64,000 nt of DNA from an uncultured Alphaproteobacteria bacterium (GTDB taxonomy: Bacteria; Pseudomonadota; Alphaproteobacteria; HIMB59; GCA-002718135), in assembly GCA_902522865.1 (NCBI GenBank), contig CABYXC010000002.1, forward strand, positions 62,001 through 126,000, read 5' to 3'. Below, one piece after another: positions 1-11,447 of the stretch. The number at the start of each line of letters is the position of its first letter. Position 1 is the stretch's first letter. A model generated the notes under the pieces. The model was not told the DNA's origin and searched no databases. It saw nothing but the letters and a program-made list of their open reading frames with translations. A program made the translations under genes and the position numbers.

Positions 1-1
1 A

Positions 2-387
<386 letters not shown>

Positions 388-388
<1 letters not shown>

Positions 389-786
389 TGGCAACAATTT
401 CTTTTGATTTAGTTTCTCCAGAAAACCTCATCTTTAATGATGATGTTGGAACTATTATTGTTCCAGGTAAAGATGGTGATCTGGGTGTCTTACCTGGACA
501 TAGTCAAGTAATGTCCTCATTAAGACCTGGTAGAGTGATGGTTTATAGTGAGGATAAAAATTTAGTTAAATCATTTTTTGTATCAGGTGGTTTTGCTGAA
601 ATTAATCCAGAGAAATGTATCGTTCTTGCAGAAAGTGTAGTTGAACTAAATTCTTTAGACAAGTCTTCAATTGAAAAAGAAATTGAAGAATTAGGTAGTA
701 AGGAAAGTAAAGAGTCAGAAGAGCAACTGTCGATAGCAAAAGCTAAATTAGAAGCTATAACTGTAAGTTTTTATGATAAGATTTAA
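388..786 (+). CDS. atpC: ATP synthase F1 epsilon subunit
   Basis: The epsilon subunit belongs to the central rotor stalk of F1 and can inhibit ATP hydrolysis. The protein has 132 residues, normal for the family. The N-terminal beta-sandwich (about residues 1-85) carries the typical GDLGVLPGHSQVMSSLRPG stretch near residues 30-48. The C-terminal third is a charged, helical region rich in Glu and Lys. It starts inside the atpD stop codon (TAATG). Its last four bases overlap the end of the convergent amidohydrolase gene, so no terminator separates the two transcripts. Confidence 0.95.
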
Positions 787-1817
787 TTTCTAGAATTAAC
801 AGAGTCTATTAAATTTTTTGCATTATTATAAAAAAGATCCTGCTTTTCACTTACCGTTATTTTGCTATTTCGAATTCCTCTTTTCATTGCTCTTAATTGT
901 TCGTATCTAATAAATGTCATTCGATCATCACAATGACTTAGAGCTAAATTATGATTATCAGAATTTATTGCAGACCAAGCTTTCCCAAAAGTAATATATT
1001 TCCCTCTCATTCTCCCTATCATATCATCAGATCCATACATTATTTTTTCAAGACCAACACCTTGATACAGAGCATCAATTGAATCAGATTCACATACTGT
1101 AGAACAATCATACCAAATATTTTTTAAATCTCTAATTTTCTTAATTCCTTTTTCTAACGCCCAAGCAGAATAACTTCTAGCACAGTGAGCAAGTATCCAT
1201 TTAACGTTAGGATATTTATCACTCAAATAAATTAGGTCATTAATATTATCATCATCGGCAATTGCATCCTTTTTTGCTAAATGCATCATAATGATAAGTC
1301 CAAATTTATCTGCAATTTCTATTTGCTCTTCAGTTATAAAATCTAAAATTTTGCAATTAATTGTATCCTTTGTTTTTGAATAAAATCTATATGGTTTAAA
1401 GCCTTTAATGTTATTTTTTAATAAAAGCCCTTCAATATAATTTTTATCCATATTTGGGTTAATTAAAATTAAGCACTTATTTTCAGTAAGTGTTTTAGTT
1501 TGTTCTAAAATATATTCATTTGAACCTTCAAAGTTACATGGATATTTGAATGGAAAAGGAAAACTTAATCTGTTTACAACTCTATTAGGCATAAGTAATT
1601 GATCTACTTGATCTGCAAATCTCATAGATACTTCACTAAAATATTTTCCTTGAAAATTTCTTTCACCAATATCTTTTTTAGGATCTTGATTAAAGCTCCA
1701 TTTATAAATATGGGTATGAACATCAAAAATATTTTTAGGAACAAAGTTTTCTAACTCTTCATCCCATATTTGTTTATCTAAGCTTGTGATTATTAATTCA
1801 GGATTTTCATTAAACAT
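783..1817 (-). CDS. Amidohydrolase-family metal-dependent hydrolase (COG2159-like)
   Basis: This 344-residue protein looks like a TIM-barrel amidohydrolase. Visible metal or catalytic residues are the HxH pair at His34 and His36 (FDVHTHIYKW), His179 (MMHLAKK), His211 (LAHCARSY) and Asp264 (YGSDDM), in the expected order. The substrate cannot be told; relatives hydrolyse or decarboxylate small carboxylic acids or act on lactones. It is the last gene of the minus-strand run that starts at rplU, and its ATG overlaps the rppH stop by eight bases. There is no signal peptide, so it should be cytoplasmic. Confidence 0.75.
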   Translation of the reverse strand: MFNENPELIITSLDKQIWDEELENFVPKNIFDVHTHIYKWSFNQDPKKDIGERNFQGKYFSEVSMRFADQVDQLLMPNRVVNRLSFPFPFKYPCNFEGSNEYILEQTKTLTENKCLILINPNMDKNYIEGLLLKNNIKGFKPYRFYSKTKDTINCKILDFITEEQIEIADKFGLIIMMHLAKKDAIADDDNINDLIYLSDKYPNVKWILAHCARSYSAWALEKGIKKIRDLKNIWYDCSTVCESDSIDALYQGVGLEKIMYGSDDMIGRMRGKYITFGKAWSAINSDNHNLALSHCDDRMTFIRYEQLRAMKRGIRNSKITVSEKQDLFYNNAKNLIDSVNSRN

Positions 1818-2280
1818 CTGTTAGAACTTTTTTAAATTCACTTTGAATTTTCTGATAAACATTTTTTTTAAATGGCACTGCATTATGAGTAATTTCGTCG
1901 TAATTCATCCATTTCCAATCACTAAATTCAGGATTTTCTGTTCCTACATTTATATCTCTATCATCTCCATTAAAGTTAAATAAAAACCATTTTTGAATTT
2001 GACCCATATACTCATTTCCCCAGGGTAAAGTGCTTAAAATTTCACTTGGTATGTCATAGGATATCCATTCTTTAGATGAAGCAATTAAGGATGCTTTATT
2101 AGTTCCAATTTCTTCCATCATTTCTCTCCAAACTGCTTCTTCAGGATTTTCATTTTCATCAATACCACCTTGCGGCATTTGCCAATACCCGCTGGGATTA
2201 TCTAATCTTTTGCCAACTAAAACCTGATTTTTTGTGTTGAGAATCATCATTCCCACACATTTTCTATATTTTTTTTGCAT
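1810..2280 (-). CDS. rppH: RNA pyrophosphohydrolase (Nudix)
   Basis: RppH removes pyrophosphate from the 5' triphosphate of mRNAs and so starts 5'-end-dependent decay. The Nudix box is complete: Gly38, Glu44, then REMMEEIGT at residues 52-60, matching Gx5Ex7REUxEExGU. The stretch GYWQMPQGGID before it is typical of the RppH/NudH group. I chose the ATG at 2280, giving 156 residues, because it lies one base after the ctp stop and gives the usual RppH N-terminus (MQKKYRKCVGMMI). A longer frame reaches 2352 but would overlap ctp and add a non-homologous extension. Confidence 0.92.
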   Translation of the reverse strand: MQKKYRKCVGMMILNTKNQVLVGKRLDNPSGYWQMPQGGIDENENPEEAVWREMMEEIGTNKASLIASSKEWISYDIPSEILSTLPWGNEYMGQIQKWFLFNFNGDDRDINVGTENPEFSDWKWMNYDEITHNAVPFKKNVYQKIQSEFKKVLTDV

Positions 2281-2281
2281 T

Positions 2282-3577
2282 TTATTCTTGAATTTCATTA
2301 AAGAGACTGACACCTTGTACAAGATCAAAGGCTCTACGAAGTTGATAATCAAGCTCTAAACGTTTTTCAAATTCACTTAATTCATTATCTTCATTATCTT
2401 CTAATTCTTCTTCGTTATTTTTATCAAGGGAATCTTTTAAATCTGACTCAGAAAATCTTTTATAATTAAAAGATTCAAATTCTCCTTGCTCAATAATTAT
2501 ATCTGGAACAATACCCTTACCCTGGATTGATTCACCTGAAGGGGTATAATATCTAGCTGTAGTTAATCTTATACCAGTGAGATTATCGCTATTTGAAACT
2601 TGAAAGGGAATTATTGTTTGTACTGATCCTTTACCAAAAGATTGTGTGCCTATAATGATTGCTCTTTTATGATCCTGTAGGGCGCCTGCAACAATTTCAG
2701 ATGCAGATGCAGAACCTCCGTCAATAATTACAACAAGTGGTTTACCATTAGTTCTATCAGACTTCTTTGCGCGATATCTTCTAATATCTTTTTTATCTCT
2801 ACCTCTTGTTGAAACAATTTCTCCTCTTTCCAAGAATATATCTGTTACCTTAACTGCTTGAGTAAGAAGACCGCCTGGGTTAGACCGTACGTCTAAAACA
2901 TAACCTTTTATTTGGTTTTCTTTTTCAATTTTTTTTATTGCATCAAGAAGGCCACTTTCTGTTTGTTCGTTAAAAGATGTTATTCTCAAATATCCAATAT
3001 TATTAAGTACTTCACTTTTTACTGATTTAATTTTTATATAATCTCTAATAATTTCAATCTCAAAGGGCTCAGTATTTGCTCTCGAAATAGTAATTACTAT
3101 TGGTTCACCTTTTTTACCTCTCATTAATTCAACGGCTTCATTTAGAGTTAGACCAAAAACAGGTGTTTCATTTATTTGAATAATGTAATCACCTGCAAGA
3201 ACTCCAGCTTCATATGCTGGTGTATCTTCAATCGGCGCAATGACTTTTACAAAACCCTCTTCCATGGTAATTTCAATACCTAATCCCCCAAATTTACCCT
3301 CTGTATCCATTTGCATTTCTTGAAATACTTCTTCATTCATAAAACCAGAATGAGGATCTAAACCTGACAACATTCCATCAATCGCTTTTTCAATTAACTC
3401 TTGATCCGTAACCTCTTCTACATAGGATGATCTTACCCTGTCGAATACCTGCCCAAATAGATCTAAATATTTATATTTTTCTTCTTCTGAAGAAGATCCA
3501 TATGTTTTAGGTGCAAGAAGTATAATCAGGGTGAGCAGTAGTATTACTTTTAAAAATGCATTTTTTGAAATTATCAT
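2282..3577 (-). CDS. ctpA: Carboxy-terminal processing protease (S41A, PDZ)
   Basis: A periplasmic or membrane-anchored serine protease of family S41A that trims C-termini of envelope proteins. It has 431 residues: a hydrophobic signal segment at about 8-27, a PDZ domain at about 95-180, and the catalytic core with the Ser motif GGSASASE (287-294) and the Lys motif SFGKGSVQ (313-320), which form the Ser/Lys dyad. The C-terminus ends in an acidic low-complexity stretch (about 385-410). It sits between rsfS and rppH, an arrangement common in alphaproteobacteria. Confidence 0.93.
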   Translation of the reverse strand: MIISKNAFLKVILLLTLIILLAPKTYGSSSEEEKYKYLDLFGQVFDRVRSSYVEEVTDQELIEKAIDGMLSGLDPHSGFMNEEVFQEMQMDTEGKFGGLGIEITMEEGFVKVIAPIEDTPAYEAGVLAGDYIIQINETPVFGLTLNEAVELMRGKKGEPIVITISRANTEPFEIEIIRDYIKIKSVKSEVLNNIGYLRITSFNEQTESGLLDAIKKIEKENQIKGYVLDVRSNPGGLLTQAVKVTDIFLERGEIVSTRGRDKKDIRRYRAKKSDRTNGKPLVVIIDGGSASASEIVAGALQDHKRAIIIGTQSFGKGSVQTIIPFQVSNSDNLTGIRLTTARYYTPSGESIQGKGIVPDIIIEQGEFESFNYKRFSESDLKDSLDKNNEEELEDNEDNELSEFEKRLELDYQLRRAFDLVQGVSLFNEIQE

Positions 3578-3582
3578 ATATT

Positions 3583-3918
3583 TTAAGCTAGTTTAGTTTG
3601 TGAAGAATCAAAGCTAACTTCCCATAATTTTTCTAAAGCGTATAATTCTCTAATTTCTTGTCGAAACAAATGAACAATGATCTCACCTGCATCAACAATT
3701 ATCCAGTCACATTGAGGTCTTCCTTCAGGATTCGGACATTTTATCCCTGCTTTTTTTAATTTTTTTACCATTTCGTCTGCTGTAGCATCTGAATGTCTAG
3801 TTGATCTACAGGTAGCAATCACAAAGGCATCAGCAACGGATGATTTGTTTGATAAATCAATAACTTTTATATCTTCAGCTTTTGCATCACTTAGTATTGA
3901 TATAATATTTTCTGTCAA
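3583..3918 (-). CDS. rsfS: Ribosomal silencing factor RsfS
   Basis: RsfS binds ribosomal protein L14 and blocks subunit joining when nutrients run low. The 111-residue protein shows the family's conserved order: KVIDLSNKSSVADAFVIATC, then HSDATADEM, then GRPQCDWIIVDAGEIIVHLF and REIRELYALEKLW at the end. No ATG exists upstream in frame; the likely start is TTG at 3918, 13 bases after the nadD stop, with an ATT further up as a poorer choice. The nadD-rsfS pairing is conserved across bacteria. Confidence 0.93.
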   Translation of the reverse strand: MTENIISILSDAKAEDIKVIDLSNKSSVADAFVIATCRSTRHSDATADEMVKKLKKAGIKCPNPEGRPQCDWIIVDAGEIIVHLFRQEIRELYALEKLWEVSFDSSQTKLA

Positions 3919-3931
3919 TGAAGTAATTTTA

Positions 3932-4510
3932 TTAATATTTGCCTCTTAATTTATTTCTTTGATTTCTAATTTCAGATGATGAAATTTTAATTTCTTTATT
4001 TTGTATCAAAGTCCATGCAGGAGTTTTTTTTGAAACATGTTCTATGTCTTGCGCTATATATTTATGATGAATAAATTTTTTTGCTGCAACACTTTTCAAA
4101 GCATTTGTATTATATCCATGTCTTCTGAAAATAACAATAGAGATAATATGAAAAATTGATTGCCATTTTTCCCATTCGTGAAAATTAACTAAATTGTCTG
4201 CACCCATTAACCAAAAAAATTTAATATTTTTATAATATTGAATAAGAAATTTAATTGTTTGATAAGAATATTGAGATTTAATTTTTTTTTCTACTTCTAA
4301 TATTTTTATAGGAAAATTTTTTGTAATTTGTTTACAATTTTGTAATCTTTCTTCGTATGTTGCAGGTTTTGAAATCTTCAAAGGGTTCTGAGGTGTAACT
4401 AGCCACCAAATTTCATCTAGATGTAATACTTTTTTAGCTTCATTTGAAATAAATAGATGCCCTCGATGTGGCGGATCAAAAGATCCTCCCAGAAGTCCAA
4501 TCTTTTTCAA
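3932..4510 (-). CDS. nadD: Nicotinate-nucleotide adenylyltransferase
   Basis: NadD adenylates nicotinate mononucleotide in NAD synthesis. The 192-residue protein starts with the nucleotidyltransferase signature GGSFDPPHRGHL (residues 8-19, holding the HxGH motif) and ends with ISSSEIR, the family's second ATP-binding motif. The start codon is TTG, placed directly after the proA TAA stop. No ATG lies upstream in frame that would not invade proA, and this start puts the signature at the normal distance from the N-terminus. The gene sits in the proB-proA-nadD-rsfS run. Confidence 0.93.
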   Translation of the reverse strand: MKKIGLLGGSFDPPHRGHLFISNEAKKVLHLDEIWWLVTPQNPLKISKPATYEERLQNCKQITKNFPIKILEVEKKIKSQYSYQTIKFLIQYYKNIKFFWLMGADNLVNFHEWEKWQSIFHIISIVIFRRHGYNTNALKSVAAKKFIHHKYIAQDIEHVSKKTPAWTLIQNKEIKISSSEIRNQRNKLRGKY

Positions 4511-5760
4511 TTAAGGTCTTTCCTGACCATTACCATTAACTACATATTTAAATGTAGTTAAATGTTTTGTTCCCACTGGTCCTCTTACATGTATTTTGTC
4601 TGTTGAGATTCCTATCTCAGCACCAAAACCAAATTCACCGCCATCCGCAAATTGCGTAGATGCATTTTTAAGTATTATTGCGCTGTCAATTTTATTATAA
4701 AATTTTTCAAAGGTTTTTTCACTTTCTGTAATTATACTTTCTGTATGACCAGAAGAATAATCATTTATATGCTTAACTGCTTCATCAACTCCTGAAACAA
4801 TTTTTACTGATAAAATTTTATCTAAATATTCTAAAGACCAATCTTCTTCACTTGCAGTTTTAAAATCACTATCTAAAGACTGAATATATTCATCGCCTCG
4901 AATTTCACAGTTTACTTCTTTTAGAGGTTTTAATATTTTCATTGCTTCGTCTTTAATTTTTTCATCAATTAAAAGTGTTTCTGCAGCACCACAAATTTCA
5001 GGACGCCTCATTTTACTATTAAAAACTACTTTTTCTGCAATGCTTAAATCAGCATCTTTATCTACATACACATGACATATACCGTCTAAATGTTTGATAA
5101 CGGGTATTTTGCTTGCTGAATTAATTTTTTCAATCAAACTTTTTCCACCTCTAGGAATAATGACGTCAACATAATCTCTCATGCTTAGTAAATGATCAAC
5201 CGCTTCTCTTTCAGGTGTATTAATCATTTGGACACAATGTTCTGGGAGGCCAGCTTCCGTGAAAGCATTTGTTATATTATTTACTAACTCCTTAGAGGAA
5301 TAAAAACTATCGCTACCACCTCTTAAAATTATACAATTGCCAGATTTTATGGAAAGACAAGACGCATCAACAGTGACGTTCGGTCTGGATTCATAAATCA
5401 CACCTAATACACCAAGCGGTGTTGAAATTTTACGAAACTGTAAACCATTAGGCCTTTCCCATTCTTCTAATGTAATGCCAATTGGATCTGGTATTTCGAT
5501 TATATCTTCAATTGATGTAATCAATCCATCAATAGATTTTTCAGTTAATGTAAGTCTATTTATTAAAGGCTTAGCTAAAGATTTTTTTTCACCATTTTCT
5601 AAATCTACTTTATTTGCTTCAAGAATTTTATTTCTATTTTTATCTAAATTTTTAGTGAGTTTTGTTAAAGCAAGATTTTTTTGATCACTGCTACAGACTT
5701 TCATATTTAGAGAGGCAGATTTTGCTCTTTTGCCTAATTCAATAATATTATTTTCAATAC

Positions 5761-5764
<4 letters not shown>
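4511..5764 (-). CDS. proA: Gamma-glutamyl phosphate reductase
   Basis: ProA reduces gamma-glutamyl phosphate to glutamate semialdehyde with NADPH, the second step of proline synthesis. The 417-residue protein has the aldehyde dehydrogenase-like fold with the catalytic Cys258 in RRPEICGAAETLL. Conserved stretches include GVIYESRPNVTVDA (121-134) and the C-terminal FADGGEFGFGAEIGIST. Its ATG overlaps the proB stop as ATGA, so ProB and ProA are probably made in step, as expected for enzymes that channel an unstable acyl phosphate. Confidence 0.96.
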
Positions 5765-7858
<2,094 letters not shown>

Positions 7859-7872
7859 TTAATTAATTAGGA

Positions 7873-8130
7873 TTATTGTTCTGTGGGAACAACTGATACA
7901 AAAGTTCTTACTCTTGTTTTTTTAAAAGCTACTTTTCCATTTATTGTAGCAAATATTGTGTGATCTTTACCTATGCCAACATTATCACCTGGATGAAACT
8001 TTGTGCCTCGTTGCCTAATAATAATGTTTCCTGCTATTACGTTTTCACCGCCAAATTTCTTAACCCCAAGTCTTCGACCTGCCGAGTCTCTTCCATTCCT
8101 AGAACTACCACCTGCTTTTTTCGTTGCCAT
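7873..8130 (-). CDS. rpmA: 50S ribosomal protein L27
   Basis: L27 lies near the peptidyl transferase centre. The 85-residue protein has the standard N-terminus [20 protein letters not shown], so the first residues that reach toward the tRNA ends are present and no cleavable extension is seen. [20 protein letters not shown] is the family core. Its ATG overlaps the rplU stop as TAATG. Confidence 0.98.
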   Translation of the reverse strand: MATKKAGGSSRNGRDSAGRRLGVKKFGGENVIAGNIIIRQRGTKFHPGDNVGIGKDHTIFATINGKVAFKKTRVRTFVSVVPTEQ

Positions 8131-8651
8131 TATTTATCTTCTTTTTTAGTTTTAACAGTTTTTTTAACAGTTTTCTTTACTGATTTTTTCTTAGTAGGTG
8201 AAGCTTTATTTACTGCTTTTTTTGCAACTGTCTTCTTTTTTGCAACTTTTACTTCTTTAGAGTCAATTTTTTCTTTACTAACTTTAGTTTCAGTTTTTTT
8301 AACTTTTTTTGTTTCAGGTTCAGCAGTGGACTTTTTTCCACCATAAGAAATTGATTCTATTCTTAATACAGTTAGATATTGTCTATGACCTTGTGTTAAT
8401 CTGTAATTTTGTCTTTTTCTTTTTTTAAAAACTATTATTTTTTTATCTCTGATTTGATCAACAATTTTTGCTTCAATTGAAGCATCTTTTAGTAATGGCT
8501 CGCCTAAGCTATTTGTGCTTTGATCACTGATCGCTAACACATCAGTAATAGACACTTTATCACCTTTGGATCCCTCAAGTTTTTCTACTTTAAGTATCTG
8601 ACCAGCTCTTGCTGAGTATTGCTTTCCACCAGTTTTGAAAATTGCTAACAT
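8130..8651 (-). CDS. rplU: 50S ribosomal protein L21 with long lysine-rich tail
   Basis: L21 binds 23S rRNA. Residues 1-103 are the normal protein ([18 protein letters not shown] at the start; [16 protein letters not shown] near 76-91). Residues from about 104 to 173 form an added tail made almost wholly of Lys, Val, Thr, Ala and Glu, with repeats such as KKTVKKTVK, resembling a histone H1-like or AlgP-like basic tail. Such tails occur in some alphaproteobacterial L21 proteins, but this one nearly doubles the core length. The tail is in frame with no sign of a frameshift. This gene heads the long minus-strand operon. Confidence 0.96.
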   Translation of the reverse strand: MLAIFKTGGKQYSARAGQILKVEKLEGSKGDKVSITDVLAISDQSTNSLGEPLLKDASIEAKIVDQIRDKKIIVFKKRKRQNYRLTQGHRQYLTVLRIESISYGGKKSTAEPETKKVKKTETKVSKEKIDSKEVKVAKKKTVAKKAVNKASPTKKKSVKKTVKKTVKTKKEDK

Positions 8652-8668
8652 ATCTTTTGATGGCGGGG

Positions 8669-8695
8669 TTTATAGTGAACTATGCTAATAGTCAA
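8669..8695 (-). promoter_or_regulatory. Candidate promoter of the rplU operon
   Basis: On the minus strand TTGACT (8695-8690) and TATAAA (8674-8669) lie 15 bases apart, about 20 bases before the rplU ATG. This is the only good sigma70-like pair in the short gap between gloB and rplU. The spacer is shorter than ideal. Confidence 0.45.
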
Positions 8696-8731
8696 ATTAA
8701 AAATATGGCGTAAATACTGGAAATAAAGACC

Positions 8732-9484
8732 TTAAAAGCTATCCTTTGCTTTTCGCAAATAGGCAAATAATTCAAAGTCTGTAAAACCAAGCTCTTTCTT
8801 AATTATAGTACCTAATTTTGAATTTTGATTCAGGAATAAGTTATATTGTTTTTCATCTTCTAATAAAAAAGGTACGGATTTTCCTTTATTATTTAAATCA
8901 TCATTAATTTTGTTTCTAACTGTCAAATAAGCACTTTCTTTTTTGAGTGTTTTCTCAAGAAAATTTAAATTGCCTATTGTATATTCATGACCACAAAAAA
9001 TAATTGTATTATTACTTAACTCATTGATTTTTTTTAAACTGTTAAACATTTCATTTAATGTTCCTTCAAACACACGACCACAACCAAGTCTGAATAGTGT
9101 ATCTCCACAAAATAAAATACCATTGTTTTCATCATAGTAAATTATATGATCTAATGTATGCCCAGGTGTTTTTATTATTCTAAATGTATTTAAGCAGGAG
9201 TTGACTTCATCTCCATCACGTAAAACGAATCTTGTATTTTCAATCTGAGAACTTGGTGAGTGTATATTAACTTCTGGAAAAGCATTAAGTATTCCTTTTA
9301 CACCTGATGTGTGATCTTTATGATGATGTGTAATAAATATATCTTCTATGGTTAAATTGTTTTCAAGAGCATAATTTAATATAGGATTACTATCAGCAGG
9401 ATCTATAACACAGCTCTTAAGTGTGTCATTATATAAAACAAAAGAGTAGTTATCTTTTAATTGATTTATAATTTCAACTTTCAT
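8732..9484 (-). CDS. gloB: Hydroxyacylglutathione hydrolase (glyoxalase II)
   Basis: GloB hydrolyses S-lactoylglutathione to lactate and glutathione, the second step of methylglyoxal detoxification. The 250-residue protein is a metallo-beta-lactamase-fold enzyme with the signature THHHKDH at residues 52-58, TPGHTLDH further on, and GDTLFRLGCGR and CGHEYT toward the middle. It follows metW by seven bases, so it appears to be the third gene of the metX operon and under the same riboswitch. A glyoxalase I gene lies at 53.1 kb. Confidence 0.93.
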   Translation of the reverse strand: MKVEIINQLKDNYSFVLYNDTLKSCVIDPADSNPILNYALENNLTIEDIFITHHHKDHTSGVKGILNAFPEVNIHSPSSQIENTRFVLRDGDEVNSCLNTFRIIKTPGHTLDHIIYYDENNGILFCGDTLFRLGCGRVFEGTLNEMFNSLKKINELSNNTIIFCGHEYTIGNLNFLEKTLKKESAYLTVRNKINDDLNNKGKSVPFLLEDEKQYNLFLNQNSKLGTIIKKELGFTDFELFAYLRKAKDSF

Positions 9485-9491
9485 CTAATAA

Positions 9492-10175
9492 CTAATTTGC
9501 AATAACAGAATTTTTTGCAAAAACTTTTTTTGATGATTTAATTTTTATTGGTTCAAAATTTTTATAACTTAATAAAAAGATAGCTTCGTGAGTGAAAAAA
9601 TTAACTCCAGTAACTGATTCACTTATATCAAATTGCTTACCTTTTGATGTTAGTCCAATACTTTTTTCAATCACAATATTCATTTCATTACACAAATTCA
9701 AAAAATCCTTAATTGTAAAAAAATGAATGTTAGGTGTGTCATACCATGTATAAGGTAAACTTTCTGTTACCGGCATTTTTCCAGACATTAAAAGCTGTAA
9801 TCTTATTTTCCAATGTCCAAAGTTAGGAAAAGAAACTATTGCTTTTGATCCTATTCTTAATAATTCAGACAGAATATCTTTGGGCTTCATCATTGCTTGT
9901 AAAGTTTGACTTAAAATTACATAATCAAAACTATTATTTGAATATTGGGACAAATCTAATTCGGCATTTCCATGTACAACATTGAAACCTCTTGCGATAG
10001 CATTTGCAGCTAGATCTCTATTTAATTCAATGCCATGAGTTATCGCATTACGATTATTTTCTAATTGTTCCATAAGACCTCCATCACCACATCCAATATC
10101 TAAGATTTTTCTATCTTCTGCGATAAGTGTTTCAATAAGAGACCAATCTTTTCTTATGCTATTAATTTTATTCAT
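9492..10175 (-). CDS. metW: Methionine biosynthesis protein MetW
   Basis: MetW is a small SAM-methyltransferase-fold protein that partners MetX in homoserine acetylation or succinylation. The 227-residue protein shows the SAM-binding loop ILDIGCGDGGLMEQL near residues 24-38, and the MetW-typical stretch PNFGHWKIRLQLLMSGKMPV with LPYTWYDTPNIHFFT after it. Its ATG overlaps the metX stop by eight bases. The C-terminal extension after about residue 205 is basic and not conserved as far as I can tell. Confidence 0.93.
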   Translation of the reverse strand: MNKINSIRKDWSLIETLIAEDRKILDIGCGDGGLMEQLENNRNAITHGIELNRDLAANAIARGFNVVHGNAELDLSQYSNNSFDYVILSQTLQAMMKPKDILSELLRIGSKAIVSFPNFGHWKIRLQLLMSGKMPVTESLPYTWYDTPNIHFFTIKDFLNLCNEMNIVIEKSIGLTSKGKQFDISESVTGVNFFTHEAIFLLSYKNFEPIKIKSSKKVFAKNSVIAN

Positions 10176-11316
10176 CTATCTTCGCAAAGTTTTTTGTTAG
10201 GAAACCTTTTATTACATCATCTAACTGCGGTTCCTCTAATAAAAAACTATCATGTCCTTTATCAGTATCAATTTCTAGAAAGCTTACTTCTCTTGATAGA
10301 GAATTTAATTGATTTACAATAATTTTACTTTCTATTGTAGGGAATAACCAATCTGAGGTAAATGAGACAATTAAATATTTTAAATGGTTATTTGGATTAT
10401 GACTAAACTCAATATTTTTTCTAAATGTTTCATCATGATCAAAATAATCCATAGCCCTTGTTAAATAAAGATATGAATTTGCATCAAATCTTTCAACAAA
10501 TGATTTACCTTGATATCTCAGATAACTCTCAACTTGAAAATCAGCATCAAATCCAAAAGAAATAATATCTCTTGATTGAAGTTTTCTTCCAAATTTTCTA
10601 TGCATCGCATTTTCGGATAAATATGTGATATGAGCAATCATTCTTGCTACTGATAGACCTCTTTCAGGCACTTCATTATTTTCAAAGTACTTTCCATTTC
10701 TCCAAATAGGATCACTCATTATTGCCTGTCGCCCAACTTCATGAAATGCAATATTTTGAGCTGAATGTTTTAAAGCGCCTGCAATATGTATTATATTTAA
10801 AATTTTATCTGGAAAATCGATTGCCCATTGAAGTGCTTGCATTGCGCCCATCGAACCACCAATGACAGAAAATAACTTCTCTATATTTAAACCTTCAATC
10901 AATAAAGATTGAGCCTTCACCATATCTTTTATTGTTACGGAAGGAAAATTACCACCATATGCAACATCACTTCCATTTTGTAACTCTTTAGGACCAGTTG
11001 AGCCAGCACAACCGCCGAGTACATTTGAACAAATTACAAAAAATTTGTTTGTATCAATTGGTTTATTAGGCCCAACCATTCTAGACCACCAACCTTCTCT
11101 CCCAGTAATGGGATTATTCCCAGCAACATATTGATCTCCAGTTAAAGCATGGCAAACAAGAATAGCATTAGTTTTATCAGTATTTAATTTGCCATATGTT
11201 TTGAATGCTAGTTTAAAACTATCTATTGTATCTCCTGATTCTAGTTTTAAATTAATATTCTCGAAATAGGCTATTTCGCTTTCAAGTTTTGTGTCAGTAG
11301 TAAATTTTGTTTTCAT
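10168..11316 (-). CDS. metX: Homoserine O-acyltransferase MetX
   Basis: MetX activates homoserine by O-acylation (acetyl or succinyl; sequence alone does not settle which) for methionine synthesis. The alpha/beta hydrolase fold is clear: nucleophile Ser155 in GGSMGAMQ, Asp in FTSDWLFP near 320, and His in KGHDSFLLE near 355. The N-terminal HALTGDQYVAG and GPNKPIDTNKFFVICSN stretches are typical. Length 382 residues is normal. A promoter and SAM-II-type riboswitch lie just upstream, so expression should fall when SAM is abundant. Confidence 0.95.
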   Translation of the reverse strand: MKTKFTTDTKLESEIAYFENINLKLESGDTIDSFKLAFKTYGKLNTDKTNAILVCHALTGDQYVAGNNPITGREGWWSRMVGPNKPIDTNKFFVICSNVLGGCAGSTGPKELQNGSDVAYGGNFPSVTIKDMVKAQSLLIEGLNIEKLFSVIGGSMGAMQALQWAIDFPDKILNIIHIAGALKHSAQNIAFHEVGRQAIMSDPIWRNGKYFENNEVPERGLSVARMIAHITYLSENAMHRKFGRKLQSRDIISFGFDADFQVESYLRYQGKSFVERFDANSYLYLTRAMDYFDHDETFRKNIEFSHNPNNHLKYLIVSFTSDWLFPTIESKIIVNQLNSLSREVSFLEIDTDKGHDSFLLEEPQLDDVIKGFLTKNFAKIDE

Positions 11317-11359
11317 ATCTTTTTAGTCTAACACTATTTGAAAGAATGAAGGAGGAGTG

Positions 11360-11413
11360 TAAACGCTTTAGCTGATTATTGCTCCACCCGCAAGCTGTCT
11401 CAAATCGGTGATA
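11360..11413 (-). promoter_or_regulatory. SAM-II-type riboswitch upstream of metX
   Basis: Read on the minus strand, the metX leader holds the SAM-II hallmarks in order: a short P1 arm UCACC (11411-11407), the loop start GAUUU (11406-11402), GCUUGC (11395-11390), the returning P1 arm GGUGG (11388-11384), and the strictly conserved GCUAAA (11372-11367). GCUU at 11395-11392 can pair with AAGC at 11368-11365, giving the expected pseudoknot. P1 is five pairs with one G-U. SAM-II elements are known before metX/metA genes of alphaproteobacteria, which fits the context. Confidence 0.8.
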
Positions 11414-11419
11414 ATCGGT

Positions 11420-11447
11420 CTTATATTCATATATCTTTCTAAGTCAA
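11420..11447 (-). promoter_or_regulatory. Promoter of the metX-metW-gloB operon
   Basis: TTGACT (11447-11442) and TATAAG (11425-11420) on the minus strand are separated by 16 bases. Transcription would begin near 11413, so the SAM-II aptamer would lie at the very 5' end of the RNA. Confidence 0.65.

Noticed and set aside
2281-2352. Longer RppH starting at 2352
   Set aside because: It would overlap the ctp coding end by over 70 bases and add residues foreign to RppH; ATG 2280 gives the standard N-terminus.
7960-8346. Plus-strand frame opposite rpmA and rplU
   Set aside because: It is a mirror of the lysine-rich L21 tail (Phe/Leu-rich antisense) and has no homologous look.
11340-11380. Rho-independent terminator as part of the metX riboswitch
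   Set aside because: GGAG and CTCC words can pair weakly, but no strong stem with a T run follows; SAM-II elements usually control translation.
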